From Sphingopyxis sp. OAS728 (GTDB taxonomy: Bacteria; Pseudomonadota; Alphaproteobacteria; Sphingomonadales; Sphingomonadaceae): a stretch of 64,000 nt of DNA. Shown here in pieces: positions 26,824 to 35,603 of this stretch. The stretch covers positions 3,714,501 to 3,778,500 of the forward strand of contig NZ_JADBDT010000001.1 of the NCBI RefSeq assembly GCF_014873485.1, written 5' to 3'. Numbering within the stretch: the first letter of the stretch is position 1; each line of letters opens with the position of its first letter. The notes beneath the pieces were generated by a model, which did no database searches, was not told where the DNA came from, and was given only the letters and a program-made list of their open reading frames with translations. The position numbers were made by a program, and so were the translations under genes.

Positions 26824-29154
26824 ATGAAACGCTTCGCCACCGCTGCCGCGCTGCTCGCCCTCCTGCCGATCCAGTCCTTCGCCGAACAGCCCGCGCCCGA
26901 TCCGCTGAGCTTCGTCGACCCGATGATCGGTACCGGTCCCGAAGGTCACACCTTCCCTGGCGCGACCGCGCCCTTCGGCATGGTCCAGCTGTCGCCCGAC
27001 ACCGACGCGACGTGCCAGATCCGCGACTGCTACGATCATGCCGCGGGCTACTCCTACCACGACCCATCGATCCAGGGGTTCAGTCACACGCACTTCTCGG
27101 GCGCGGGCCATTCGGACCTCGGCGACATCCTCGTCATGCCGCAGGTCGGCGAGGTCAAGCTCGATCCCGGCGATCCGAAGCAGCCCGGTTCGGGCTATCG
27201 TCAGCGGTTCAGCCATGACACCGAAAAGGCGAGCCCCGGCTATTATGCGGTGACGCTCGCGGATTCGGGCATCCGCGCCGAACTCACCGCGGGAACGCGC
27301 GTCGGCGTGCATCGCTACAGCTTCCCGGCGGGCAAGGACGCGCATCTGCTGCTCGACCTCCGTTCGTCGCTCTATGATTATCCGGGCAAGATCCTGTGGT
27401 CGGGCCTGCACCTCCGTCCCGACGGCACGCTCACCGGTTTCCGCGAGACGCGCGGCTGGGCACCGGGGCGCAAGCTATATTTCGCGATGCGCTTCTCGGC
27501 GCCGCTCAAGGGTCATGCCTTCCTCGATCGCGACGAGAAGGTCGCGTACAAGGGCTTCCAGGCCCCCGGCCGCGGCAGCGATGCGCTCGCCGAAAAGCTC
27601 GGCAAGGCGCTTGAGGCGAAGCTTGATTTCGGCGCGCTCACCGGCCCGCTCGAAGTTCGCGTCGCGCTGTCGGGCGTTGACGAGGCCGGTGCGATCGCCA
27701 ATCTCGACGCTGAGAGCGCCGGTTTCGATGCCGTCCGCGCGCGCACCGAAGGCGAATGGCGCAAGGCGCTCGGCGCGCTTCAGATTGAGGCGCCCGCCCC
27801 GATGCGCACCAATCTCTACACCGCGCTTTACCACAGCCTGCTCGCGCCGAGCGTGTGGAGCGATGTCGACGGGCGCTATCGCGGCCCCGACGATCAGGTC
27901 CATGCCGCAAAGGAGTTTACCTTCCGCTCGACCTTTTCGCTCTGGGATACGTTCCGCGCGCAGCACCCGCTGCTGACGCTTGTCGCGCCCGATCAGACGA
28001 ACACCGACATCGTCAAATCGCTCGTCGCGAGCCGCAAGGCGAGCCCGCACGGCATCCTTCCCGTGTGGCAGTTCCACGGCCGTGAGACCTGGACGATGAT
28101 CGGCTATCACGCGGTCCCCGTCATCGCCGACGCCTATATGAAGGGCGTGGGCGATTTCGACGCGGCCGAAGCGTTGGATGCGATGGTCGCGAGCGCCGAA
28201 TATGCCCCCTATGGCGGGCTCGGCGATTATATGAAGCTCGGCTATGTCGCGATCGATCGCGAGCCCGAAGCGGCGTCGAAGACGGTCGAATATGCCTATG
28301 ACGACTGGACGATCGCGCGGATGGCCGAGAAGATGGGGCGCAAGGACATCGCCGACCGCTTCTACAAACGCGCGGGATACTGGCGGAACAGCTTCGACGC
28401 GAAGACCGGCTGGCTCCGCGCGCGCAAGGCCGACGGTAGCTTCCGCACCCCCTTCGATCCGACCGCGATCAACTATGGCTCGGACTATACCGAGGGCAAC
28501 GCCTGGCAGTACAGCTGGTTCGTCCCGCAGGATCAGGCCGCGCTCTTCCGCATCCTCGGCGGCGACGCCAAGACCGTCGCGAAGCTCGACGCGATGTTCG
28601 ACTATGACAACTCGAAGCTCGATTACAGCCACGCCGAGGATATCGCCGGGCTGATCGGCCAATATATCCATGGCAACGAGCCGAGCCACCATGTCGCCTA
28701 TCTCTATGCCTATGCGGGTGCGCCGTGGCGGACGCAGGAGCGGCTGAAGCAGATCGTCGACAGCCAGTATAAGCCGACCCCCGATGGCCTGTCGGGCAAC
28801 GACGATCTCGGGCAGATGTCGGCGTGGCTCGTCTTCACCGGGCTCGGTTTCTATCCGGTCGCGCCGGGGTCGAACCAATATGTGATCGGCCGGCCTTTCG
28901 TCGACCGCGCGGTGCTGAACCTGCCCGGCGGCAAGCGCTTCACGGTCGAGACGACGGGACTTTCCGACGCGAACCGCTATGTCGGCAAGGTCGAGCTCAA
29001 TGGCAAGCCGCTGACGCGCAGCTGGATTTCGGACGCCGAGATCCGCGGCGGCGGCACGCTCCGCTTCACGATGCAAGCCAAGCCCGATACCGCATGGGGC
29101 AAGGCCGCAGGTGCGCGGCCCTATTCGCAATCGACCGAGCGTAGCGCGCGCTGA
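26824..29154 (+). CDS. GH92 alpha-mannosidase (canonical)
   Basis: This is a 776-residue exported GH92 enzyme with a typical signal peptide (KRFATAAALLALLPIQSFA, cleavage near residue 20). It has MIGTGPEGHTFPGATAPFGM, general acid E557 in YTEGNAWQYSW, HGNEPSHH (E619) and D660-D661 in GNDDLGQMSAW. All hallmark residues of the well-studied alpha-1,2-type Bacteroides GH92 enzymes are present. An in-frame ATG at 26755 overlaps the kinase stop and would add 23 residues before the signal. ATG 26824, after AAGGGC, gives a normal signal peptide and is preferred. It closes the mannan locus. Confidence 0.9.
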   Translation: MKRFATAAALLALLPIQSFAEQPAPDPLSFVDPMIGTGPEGHTFPGATAPFGMVQLSPDTDATCQIRDCYDHAAGYSYHDPSIQGFSHTHFSGAGHSDLGDILVMPQVGEVKLDPGDPKQPGSGYRQRFSHDTEKASPGYYAVTLADSGIRAELTAGTRVGVHRYSFPAGKDAHLLLDLRSSLYDYPGKILWSGLHLRPDGTLTGFRETRGWAPGRKLYFAMRFSAPLKGHAFLDRDEKVAYKGFQAPGRGSDALAEKLGKALEAKLDFGALTGPLEVRVALSGVDEAGAIANLDAESAGFDAVRARTEGEWRKALGALQIEAPAPMRTNLYTALYHSLLAPSVWSDVDGRYRGPDDQVHAAKEFTFRSTFSLWDTFRAQHPLLTLVAPDQTNTDIVKSLVASRKASPHGILPVWQFHGRETWTMIGYHAVPVIADAYMKGVGDFDAAEALDAMVASAEYAPYGGLGDYMKLGYVAIDREPEAASKTVEYAYDDWTIARMAEKMGRKDIADRFYKRAGYWRNSFDAKTGWLRARKADGSFRTPFDPTAINYGSDYTEGNAWQYSWFVPQDQAALFRILGGDAKTVAKLDAMFDYDNSKLDYSHAEDIAGLIGQYIHGNEPSHHVAYLYAYAGAPWRTQERLKQIVDSQYKPTPDGLSGNDDLGQMSAWLVFTGLGFYPVAPGSNQYVIGRPFVDRAVLNLPGGKRFTVETTGLSDANRYVGKVELNGKPLTRSWISDAEIRGGGTLRFTMQAKPDTAWGKAAGARPYSQSTERSAR

Positions 29155-29237
29155 TCGGGGTTTTTCTTTCCAGACCTTGATTCCCGATACCTTTCCCGGG
29201 CACGTTGAACTCTCAACGACCGGGTAGGGGACGAGCC

Positions 29238-31046
29238 ATGGCCGCCGAAACAGCTCATGCCGCCGAAGCGGCGGCGCACGGGTTCGACCTGTTGCCGATC
29301 GTGATCCTGCTCGCGGCGGCGGTGGTCGCGGTGCCTCTGTTCAAGCGCCTCGGCTTGGGGTCGGTACTCGGTTATCTCGCCGCCGGTCTTGCGATCGGTC
29401 CATTCGGGCTCGCGCTCTTTTCGGACGCGCAGACAATCCTCCACGTCGCCGAGCTTGGCGTCGTCATGTTCCTCTTCATCATCGGGCTGGAAATGCAGCC
29501 GTCGCGGCTGTGGGCGATGCGCGGCGAGATTTTCGGGCTTGGCGCCGCGCAGGTCGGGGGTGCGATCGCGCTGCTCATCTGCGTCGGTCTCGCGCTTGGC
29601 TATCCCGTGGCGGCCAGCTTCGTCGCTGGCACCGGTTTCGTGCTGACCTCGACCGCGATCGTCATGCAGATGCTCGACGAACGGCGCGAGATGGGGCAGC
29701 CTAAGGGACGACGGATCATCGCGATCCTGCTGCTCGAGGATCTGGCGATCGTGCCATTGCTCGCGCTCACCGCCTTCCTCGCCCCGGGCGGCGAGGCGGT
29801 GTCGATGACCGATCGGCTGATCGCCATAGCTACCGGTCTCGGTGCGATCGTCGGCTTGATCCTTGCGGGCCGCTATCTGCTCGACCCCATGTTCCGACTG
29901 CTCGGACGGGCAAAGGCGCGCGAGGTGATGACCGCCGCCGCACTGCTCGTCGTTCTCGGCGCCGCGTTCGCGATGCAGACCGCCGGCCTCTCGATGGCGA
30001 TGGGTGCCTTTCTTGCCGGCGTGCTGCTCTCCGAATCCTCGTTCCGCCATCAACTCGAGGCAGACGTCGAACCCTTCCGCGGAATATTGCTCGGGCTGTT
30101 CTTCCTCGGTGTCGGCATGGCGCTTGACCTCAATATCGTCGCCGCGAACGCTGGGCTGATCGCTATCTCGGTCACCGCATATATGGTGTTGAAGATGGTC
30201 GTCATCTATGCGGTCGCGCGTCTGTTCAGGAGCAGCAATTCCGAGGCGGTCGAGCGCGCCGTGCTGATGGCGCAAGGCGGCGAATTTGCTTTCGTCCTCT
30301 ACGCTGCGGCGGCGAGCGTCGGGATCATTGATGCGGAAAGTAATGCGATCCTGACCGCGATCATCATCGTCTCGATGGTGCTGACCCCGGTCATGATCAT
30401 CCTGCACGACCGCTTTATGCCGCGCGCCGAGGACAAGACCGACGATCTCGATGTCGCGGACGATCTCAGTGCCAGTATATTGATGATCGGTTTCGGGCGT
30501 TTCGGCCAGATCGTCAGCCAGCCACTCTTCGCCAATGGCTGCTCGATCTCGTTGATCGACACCGACACCATCGCGATCCGCGAGTCGATGGCCTTTGGAT
30601 TCAAGATTTACTACGGCGACGGCACGCGGCTCGACATTCTGCACGCGGCGGGAGCGCACAGCGCCCGGATGATCATCGTAGCGACCGATGACCGCGAAAC
30701 CACGCTCAAGATTGTGGAACTGGTGAAGGCGGAGTTCCCGCATACACCGCTGCTGGCGCGGGCGTTCGACCGCGAACATGCGATCGAACTGGTCCACGCC
30801 GACGTCGACTATCAGATACGTGAAACCTTCGAATCGGCACTGGTGATGGCCGAAGAGGCGCTGCGACGGCTCGACGTCGATGCGGATGCGATCGGCGATA
30901 TTCTGGACGAAACGCGGCGGCGCGATCAGGAGCGGTTCGACATCGAAATCTGTGATGGCGTCTATGCAAGCCGCCATTTGATCCAGGGCAATGTTCCCGT
31001 CGAGGACCGCGATCAATATATTGTGAAACCCACCGAGACTCGGTGA
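29238..31046 (+). CDS. CPA2-family cation:proton antiporter with TrkA-N domain (Kef type)
   Basis: This 602-residue protein has about 12 membrane segments (about 15-395) of the Na+/H+ exchanger fold, with the conserved LGVVMFLFIIGLEMQPSRL and LLLEDLAIVPLLAL segments. A cytosolic Rossmann RCK/TrkA-N domain follows, with GFGRFG at about 417-422 and D-T-D after the second strand. It resembles KefB/KefC and YbaL-type K+/H+ antiporters. TAGGGGA upstream supports ATG 29238. It has no evident functional link to the mannan locus and is probably a housekeeping ion or stress gene. The glutathione-gating features of KefC were not examined in detail. Confidence 0.88.
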   Translation: MAAETAHAAEAAAHGFDLLPIVILLAAAVVAVPLFKRLGLGSVLGYLAAGLAIGPFGLALFSDAQTILHVAELGVVMFLFIIGLEMQPSRLWAMRGEIFGLGAAQVGGAIALLICVGLALGYPVAASFVAGTGFVLTSTAIVMQMLDERREMGQPKGRRIIAILLLEDLAIVPLLALTAFLAPGGEAVSMTDRLIAIATGLGAIVGLILAGRYLLDPMFRLLGRAKAREVMTAAALLVVLGAAFAMQTAGLSMAMGAFLAGVLLSESSFRHQLEADVEPFRGILLGLFFLGVGMALDLNIVAANAGLIAISVTAYMVLKMVVIYAVARLFRSSNSEAVERAVLMAQGGEFAFVLYAAAASVGIIDAESNAILTAIIIVSMVLTPVMIILHDRFMPRAEDKTDDLDVADDLSASILMIGFGRFGQIVSQPLFANGCSISLIDTDTIAIRESMAFGFKIYYGDGTRLDILHAAGAHSARMIIVATDDRETTLKIVELVKAEFPHTPLLARAFDREHAIELVHADVDYQIRETFESALVMAEEALRRLDVDADAIGDILDETRRRDQERFDIEICDGVYASRHLIQGNVPVEDRDQYIVKPTETR

Positions 31047-31051
31047 CCTTT

Positions 31052-31090
31052 ATCCCCCGCCCGCCGCGCTCGGCAGCCGCGACGGGGGAT
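31052..31090 (+). terminator. Likely terminator after the antiporter gene
   Basis: ATCCCCC (31052-31058) pairs with GGGGGAT (31084-31090), and CGCG-containing bases inside extend the stem. It starts 6 bp after the antiporter stop. There is no T-run directly behind it. Confidence 0.4.
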
Positions 31091-31180
31091 GAGGTTTGCT
31101 GTGCACAAAAAGAACATTAAGGGAACAAAACTGTTTCGTCAACAGGTTTCTCAAGGTTTTTCATCGATCTCCCCGTGCGG

Positions 31181-31196
31181 TTGACGTGAACGTCAA
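31181..31196. promoter_or_regulatory. Perfect palindrome TTGACGT-GA-ACGTCAA before the SDR/ECH pair
   Basis: This is a 16-bp perfect inverted repeat about 37 bp upstream of the SDR start. It resembles the TTTACGT-N-AACGTAAA-like sites used by MerR-family (LiuR) and related regulators of acyl-CoA catabolism in Proteobacteria, which suits an SDR/enoyl-CoA-hydratase operon. No such regulator gene is in the window, so it would act in trans. Confidence 0.5.
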
Positions 31197-31232
31197 TCGG
31201 GACCAATGCATAGCAAGCGAAGGAAAGGGATG

Positions 31233-32012
31233 ATGATGGCGGAGCAACCGAAGTTCGACCTGACGGGACGCGTCGCACTGGTGACGGGGGCGTCCTCGGG
31301 CCTCGGTGCGGGCTTTGCCAAGGCGTTGGCCGCATCGGGCGCCAAGGTCGTGCTCGCCGCGCGCCGAAGCGATAAGCTCGCCGAGCAGGTTGCCGCAATC
31401 GAAGCTGCGGGTGGGCAGGCGATCGCCGTCAGCATGGACGTCACCGACGAGGCATCGACGATCGCCGCCTATGATGCCGCCGAGGCCGCCTTCGGGACCG
31501 TCGACACGATCGTCGCCAACGCCGGGGTCGCGACCGAGAAGATGGCGATGGGCCTGTCGGTCGACGACGTCGATTTCCTGCTCGCCGCCAATGTCCGCGG
31601 CGTCTTCCTGACCGCGACCGAGGGCGCGAAGCGGCTCGACAAGGCGGGCAGCCGCGAAAAGCAGCATGGCCGCATTGTCCTGATCGGCTCGATCACTGCC
31701 GAGAAGGTCTTTCCCGCCACCTCGGTTTATGGGGCGACCAAGGCGGCGGTGCGCCACCTCGGCAAGGCGCTGGCGCGCGAATGGGCGCGGCGCGGGATCA
31801 GCGTCAATGTGATCCAGCCTGGCTATTTCGAATCCGAAATGACCGCCGAACTCTTCGAAAGCGATACCGGCGCCGCGATGGTGAAGAGCTTCCCGCGCCA
31901 GCGTATGCGCCCCGCCACCGATCTCCACGCCCCGCTGCTGATGCTCTGCTCCGACGCCGCGCTCGGCATCACGGGCAGCGTGATCACCGTCGACGACGGG
32001 CAGACGCTGTGA
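31233..32012 (+). CDS. SDR-family NAD(P)-dependent oxidoreductase
   Basis: This 259-residue classical short-chain dehydrogenase has the cofactor motif TGASSGLG (18-25), NAG at 96-98, and a catalytic Ser153, Tyr166, Lys170 triad (YGATK). Three consecutive ATGs (31230, 31233, 31236) follow an AAGGAAAGGG ribosome site, so the exact start is uncertain by one codon either way. Its stop overlaps the enoyl-CoA hydratase start by 4 bp (GTGA). A 3-hydroxyacyl-CoA dehydrogenase (FabG/HSD17B10-like) role beside a hydratase is likely, as in fatty-acid, branched-chain or terpenoid acid breakdown. The substrate is unknown. Confidence 0.85.
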   Translation: MMAEQPKFDLTGRVALVTGASSGLGAGFAKALAASGAKVVLAARRSDKLAEQVAAIEAAGGQAIAVSMDVTDEASTIAAYDAAEAAFGTVDTIVANAGVATEKMAMGLSVDDVDFLLAANVRGVFLTATEGAKRLDKAGSREKQHGRIVLIGSITAEKVFPATSVYGATKAAVRHLGKALAREWARRGISVNVIQPGYFESEMTAELFESDTGAAMVKSFPRQRMRPATDLHAPLLMLCSDAALGITGSVITVDDGQTL

Positions 32013-32797
32013 GCGAGCTGCTGGTCGAGGCGCGCGGCGCGGTCGAGATCGCGACGCTCAACCGGCCCGAAAGGCTCAACGCGTTAAACGAGGGGCTGGT
32101 CGACGAACTCAATGCCTATTTCGGCGGACTAGCGGATCGCCCCGAGGTCCGCGTCGTCCTCCTGCGCGGCGCGGGGCGCGGTTTCTGCGCCGGGCTCGAC
32201 ATCCAGGAGGACCGGTCGAGCGACGAGACCCCGGTCCTGCGTACGCTCCGCACGCAAACCAGCATCGGCAATATCTACCGCAAGATGCGCGCCTGTCCGC
32301 AGCCGATCATCGCGCTAGGCCATGGCGCCGCATGCGGCGGCGGCTTGTCGCTGCTGCTCGCATCCGACGTGCGTTATGCCTCGCCTTCGTTCAAGGCGAA
32401 CGCCGCCTATATCCGCATCGGCCTCGGCGGCTGCGACATGGCGTCGAGCTATTTCCTGCCGCGTCTCGTCGGCGCCAGCCTCGCGTCCGAGATGATCCTG
32501 ACCGGCCGCTTCATCGACGCCGAGCGCGCGCGGCGCGCGGGCCTCGTCAGCGAGATCGTCGATGAGGATGCGTTGCTGACCCGCGGTCTCGCGCTTGCCG
32601 ACGAAATGCTCGCGACCTCGCCCTATGGCCTACGCCTCTCGAAACAGGCGCTAAACCTCAACATCGACGCGCAAAGTCTCGACGCCGCGATGGCGATCGA
32701 GGACCGCCAGCAGGTGATTCTCTCGGCGACCGAAGACCATCGCGAAGCGCTCGCCGCCTTCCTCGAAAAGCGCGCTCCCGACTATCGCGAACGATAA
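32009..32797 (+). CDS. Enoyl-CoA hydratase/isomerase family protein
   Basis: This 262-residue crotonase-fold protein has the two oxyanion-hole segments, GFCAGLDI near 57-64 and ALGHGAACGGGLSL near 103-116. The residue after GIGGCD-like IRIGLGGCDMASS lies where one catalytic Glu of classical hydratases would be, so the exact reaction (hydratase, isomerase or hydrolase) is uncertain. The start is GTG 32009, overlapping the SDR stop, so the two are coupled. Together they could carry out hydration and dehydrogenation steps of a beta-oxidation-like path. Confidence 0.85.
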   Translation: MSELLVEARGAVEIATLNRPERLNALNEGLVDELNAYFGGLADRPEVRVVLLRGAGRGFCAGLDIQEDRSSDETPVLRTLRTQTSIGNIYRKMRACPQPIIALGHGAACGGGLSLLLASDVRYASPSFKANAAYIRIGLGGCDMASSYFLPRLVGASLASEMILTGRFIDAERARRAGLVSEIVDEDALLTRGLALADEMLATSPYGLRLSKQALNLNIDAQSLDAAMAIEDRQQVILSATEDHREALAAFLEKRAPDYRER

Positions 32798-32832
32798 GGT
32801 TAAAGGGCGCTCATCACCCCCATTGACTCGGC

Positions 32833-32856
32833 AATATATTGACATAGTAAGTGTCA
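32833..32856. promoter_or_regulatory. TetR-type operator at the first sulfatase promoter
   Basis: AATATA-T-TGACA-TAGTAAG-TGTCA. The same arrangement, AATATA-N-TGACA-N7-TGTCA, occurs at 36285-36308 between the TetR gene and the second sulfatase. It lies 48-71 bp upstream of the sulfatase start and contains a TTGACA that could be the -35 element, so a bound repressor would block transcription. Confidence 0.65.
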
Positions 32857-32903
32857 CATCCCGAGGGGGTGGGAGTGATGGCAGTGCGCAGGAGGACCAC
32901 TAA

Positions 32904-34745
32904 ATGCCGGGTCGCTTAGGCGGGTCCCGGCGTGCTGCCATCATCATAATCGGTGCTCTGCTCGCGATAGCACCGGCGCAGGCGCAACCGAAAAAAATAG
33001 CGCCAAAACAACCGAATATCGTGATCCTGCTCGCCGACGACTGGGGCTTTTCCGACGTCGGTTCCTTCGGCTCCGAAATCGCGACGCCGAACATCGACGC
33101 GCTCGCGCACGCGGGGATGCGCTTCTCGAACTTCCATGTCGCGGGGTCCTGCTCGCCGACGCGCGCGATGCTCCAGACGGGGGTGATGAATCACCGCAAC
33201 GGCCTCGGCAATATGCCCGAGACGATCCCCGACCAGCATCGCGGCAAGCCCGGTTACGACACGGTGATGAACCTGCGCGTCGTCACGATCGCGCAGCTTC
33301 TGAAGGCCGCGGGCTATCGCACCTATCTCACCGGCAAATGGCATCTTGGCAGCGACCCCAAGCGTCTGCCGCACGCGCGCGGTTACGACCGCGCCTACAG
33401 CCTCGCCGATGCCGGCGCCGACAATTTCGAACAGCGCCCGATCGAGGGCATGTACGACACCGCCGCATGGACCGAGAATGGCAAGCCCGCGACCTTGCCG
33501 AAGGATTATTATAGCTCGCATTTCGTCGTGCAGCGGATGATCGATTATATCGAGGCCGACCGCAAAAGCGGCAAACCCTTCCTCGCCTCGATCAACTTCC
33601 TCGCGAACCATATCCCGGTGCAGGCGCCCGACAGCGACATCGCGCGCTATTCGGCGATGTACAAGGAGGGGTGGACCGCGCTCCGCGCCGCGCGGGCCAA
33701 GCGCGCGGCGGCACTCGGTATCGTGCCTGTGGGCGTGCCGATCGTGACAATGGCGACGACGCCCGACTGGAAAAAGCTCGACGCCGACGAACGCGCCGCC
33801 GCGATCCGCGTGATGCAGGCCTATGGCGGCATGGCGACCGCGATGGACCGCGAGGTCGGCCGCCTCGTCGCGCATCTTAAGGCCACGGGCGACTACGAGA
33901 ATACGATCTTCGTCTTCCTCTCGGACAATGGCGCCGAGCCGACCAATCCGTTCGGCAGCCTGCGCAACCGGCTGTTCCTCGATATGCAATATGACCTCGC
34001 GACTGCCAACATCGGCCGGCGTGGCAGCTTCGCCGCGATCGGGCCGGGCTGGGCGAGCGCGGCGGTATCGCCCCTGTCGGGGTACAAGTTCAGCGCGACC
34101 GAAGGCGGGCTGCGCGTCCCGCTCATCATCGCCTGGCCGGGGAATGCGAATATCCGCGCCGGCGGCATCAGCAACGGCCTCGCACATGTCACCGACATCT
34201 TGCCGACGCTGACCGAACTCGCAGGCGTGCCCGGTCATGGCGGATCATGGCAGGGCAAAGCCGTCGAGCCCGTGACCGGCCTCAGCCTCGTGCCCGTACT
34301 GAAGGGCGGGGCGGGCAGCGTCCATGGCGACGCGCCGCTTGGTTACGAACTGTCGGGCAATGCGGCGCTGTTCCGCGGCGACTACAAGCTGGTGCGCAAT
34401 CTCGCGCCGACCGGCGATGGCAAATGGCGGCTCTACGACCTCAAGGCCGACCCCGGTGAGACGCGCGACCTTGCCGCAGCAGAGCCCGATCGCTTCGCCG
34501 CGATGATCGCCGACTATCGCGCTTATGCGAAGGCAAACGGCGTGCTCGACATGCCTGCAGGCTACACCGCCGATGAACAGATCAACGCCTATGCCTTCGA
34601 ACATCAGGGCAAGCCGCGCCTGATCCGCCTCGGCCTGTGGGTTGGCGGCATCGTCGCGCTACTGTCAATCCTCGCTTGGAACTGGCGCCGCCGGCGCCGC
34701 GCGCGCCGTGTCGATCAGGCGAAAACCGATATGGTCGGTGCCTAG
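32904..34745 (+). CDS. Arylsulfatase-type sulfatase (FGly), C-terminal membrane anchor
   Basis: This is a 613-residue type I sulfatase with a signal peptide (about 1-28), metal-binding D45-D46 (LLADDWGF), the C83-S-P-T-R motif whose Cys becomes formylglycine, TGKWHLG near 145, and SDNGAEP. A single hydrophobic segment near the C-terminus (about 575-595, LGLWVGGIVALLSILAW) followed by a run of arginines suggests a tail anchor, leaving the catalytic domain in the periplasm. It hydrolyses a sulfate ester; the substrate is unknown. Its last 81 bp overlap the convergent FGE gene. A candidate TetR operator lies upstream. Confidence 0.9.
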   Translation: MPGRLGGSRRAAIIIIGALLAIAPAQAQPKKIAPKQPNIVILLADDWGFSDVGSFGSEIATPNIDALAHAGMRFSNFHVAGSCSPTRAMLQTGVMNHRNGLGNMPETIPDQHRGKPGYDTVMNLRVVTIAQLLKAAGYRTYLTGKWHLGSDPKRLPHARGYDRAYSLADAGADNFEQRPIEGMYDTAAWTENGKPATLPKDYYSSHFVVQRMIDYIEADRKSGKPFLASINFLANHIPVQAPDSDIARYSAMYKEGWTALRAARAKRAAALGIVPVGVPIVTMATTPDWKKLDADERAAAIRVMQAYGGMATAMDREVGRLVAHLKATGDYENTIFVFLSDNGAEPTNPFGSLRNRLFLDMQYDLATANIGRRGSFAAIGPGWASAAVSPLSGYKFSATEGGLRVPLIIAWPGNANIRAGGISNGLAHVTDILPTLTELAGVPGHGGSWQGKAVEPVTGLSLVPVLKGGAGSVHGDAPLGYELSGNAALFRGDYKLVRNLAPTGDGKWRLYDLKADPGETRDLAAAEPDRFAAMIADYRAYAKANGVLDMPAGYTADEQINAYAFEHQGKPRLIRLGLWVGGIVALLSILAWNWRRRRRARRVDQAKTDMVGA

Positions 34746-35603
34746 GTTGCGTTCCTGGAACTGGCGCGCGGCGGGGCGATATCGCGCGCAATAATTGGCG
34801 GCGCACAGGAAACTGCCGCCTTTGATCACATTGCTCTCGCCGCCGGCCTTGCTTGTCGTCCATTCCCACACATTGCCGATCAGGTCGTGGACGCCGTGCC
34901 GGTCGGCCGGAAAGCAGGCGACCGGCGCGCGGCCAACGAAACCATCCGTGCCGAGATCGCGCGCCGGAAAGGCGCCCTGGTAGTAATTGGCGAGCGGCTT
35001 GCCCGCCTTGTCGACCGGCACATTGCGGTCGGCGCCGCCGGTCGCTGCGGCGAGTTCCCACTGTTCTTCGCTCGGCAGCGCCTTGCCCTTCCATTTGGCA
35101 TAGGCGAGCGCGTCGTCATAACCGACCTGCACAACGGGGTCACGACCGCGTCCGTCGATATTCGTCTCGGGGCCCGCAGGGTGCCGCCACTCGGCGCCGA
35201 CGACCCAGCGCCACCAGTTCGGATTGCCGTCGGTCGGGGCGGTGAAGACGGCGGAGCCCGGAATCAGCATCTCGGGCGGCGCGCCGGGCAGCTTCGGCGG
35301 GTCCTGCTCGGCGAGCGTCTTATACCCCGTCGCCTTCACAAATTCGGCGAATTCGGCGTTGGTGACCTCGTGCGTCGACATCCAGAAGCCCGCGACGGTG
35401 GCGTCGCGCTCCGGACCTTCCTCGGGCAAGTGGGCATCGGCACCCATCGCGAAGGTCGCACCGGGGATCCACACATAATCTTGCGCAGGGATCGCGGCGC
35501 ATTCGGGCGCCTTCGCTTCGGCGGTGGGCGCATCCTTCGCCTCGCCGCACGCCGTGAGGGCGCCGAACATGGCCAGCGACAGCAGGGCCGTGGTCTCGCG
35601 CAT
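34665..35603 (-). CDS. Formylglycine-generating enzyme, predicted lipoprotein
   Basis: This 312-residue FGE/SUMF1-fold protein carries the two catalytic cysteines, C267 and C272, in the signature GGSFLCAANYCARYR, with GNVWEWT upstream, so it should oxidise the sulfatase Cys to formylglycine using O2. The N-terminus is a lipoprotein signal with LTAC lipobox (C19). That implies maturation of sulfatases on the periplasmic side, whereas characterised bacterial FGEs are usually described as cytosolic. It is coupled to the upstream TetR gene (TGATG overlap) and overlaps the first sulfatase tail to tail by 81 bp. It presumably serves both neighbouring sulfatases. Confidence 0.88.
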   Translation of the reverse strand: MRETTALLSLAMFGALTACGEAKDAPTAEAKAPECAAIPAQDYVWIPGATFAMGADAHLPEEGPERDATVAGFWMSTHEVTNAEFAEFVKATGYKTLAEQDPPKLPGAPPEMLIPGSAVFTAPTDGNPNWWRWVVGAEWRHPAGPETNIDGRGRDPVVQVGYDDALAYAKWKGKALPSEEQWELAAATGGADRNVPVDKAGKPLANYYQGAFPARDLGTDGFVGRAPVACFPADRHGVHDLIGNVWEWTTSKAGGESNVIKGGSFLCAANYCARYRPAARQFQERNLGTDHIGFRLIDTARAAPAAPVPSED

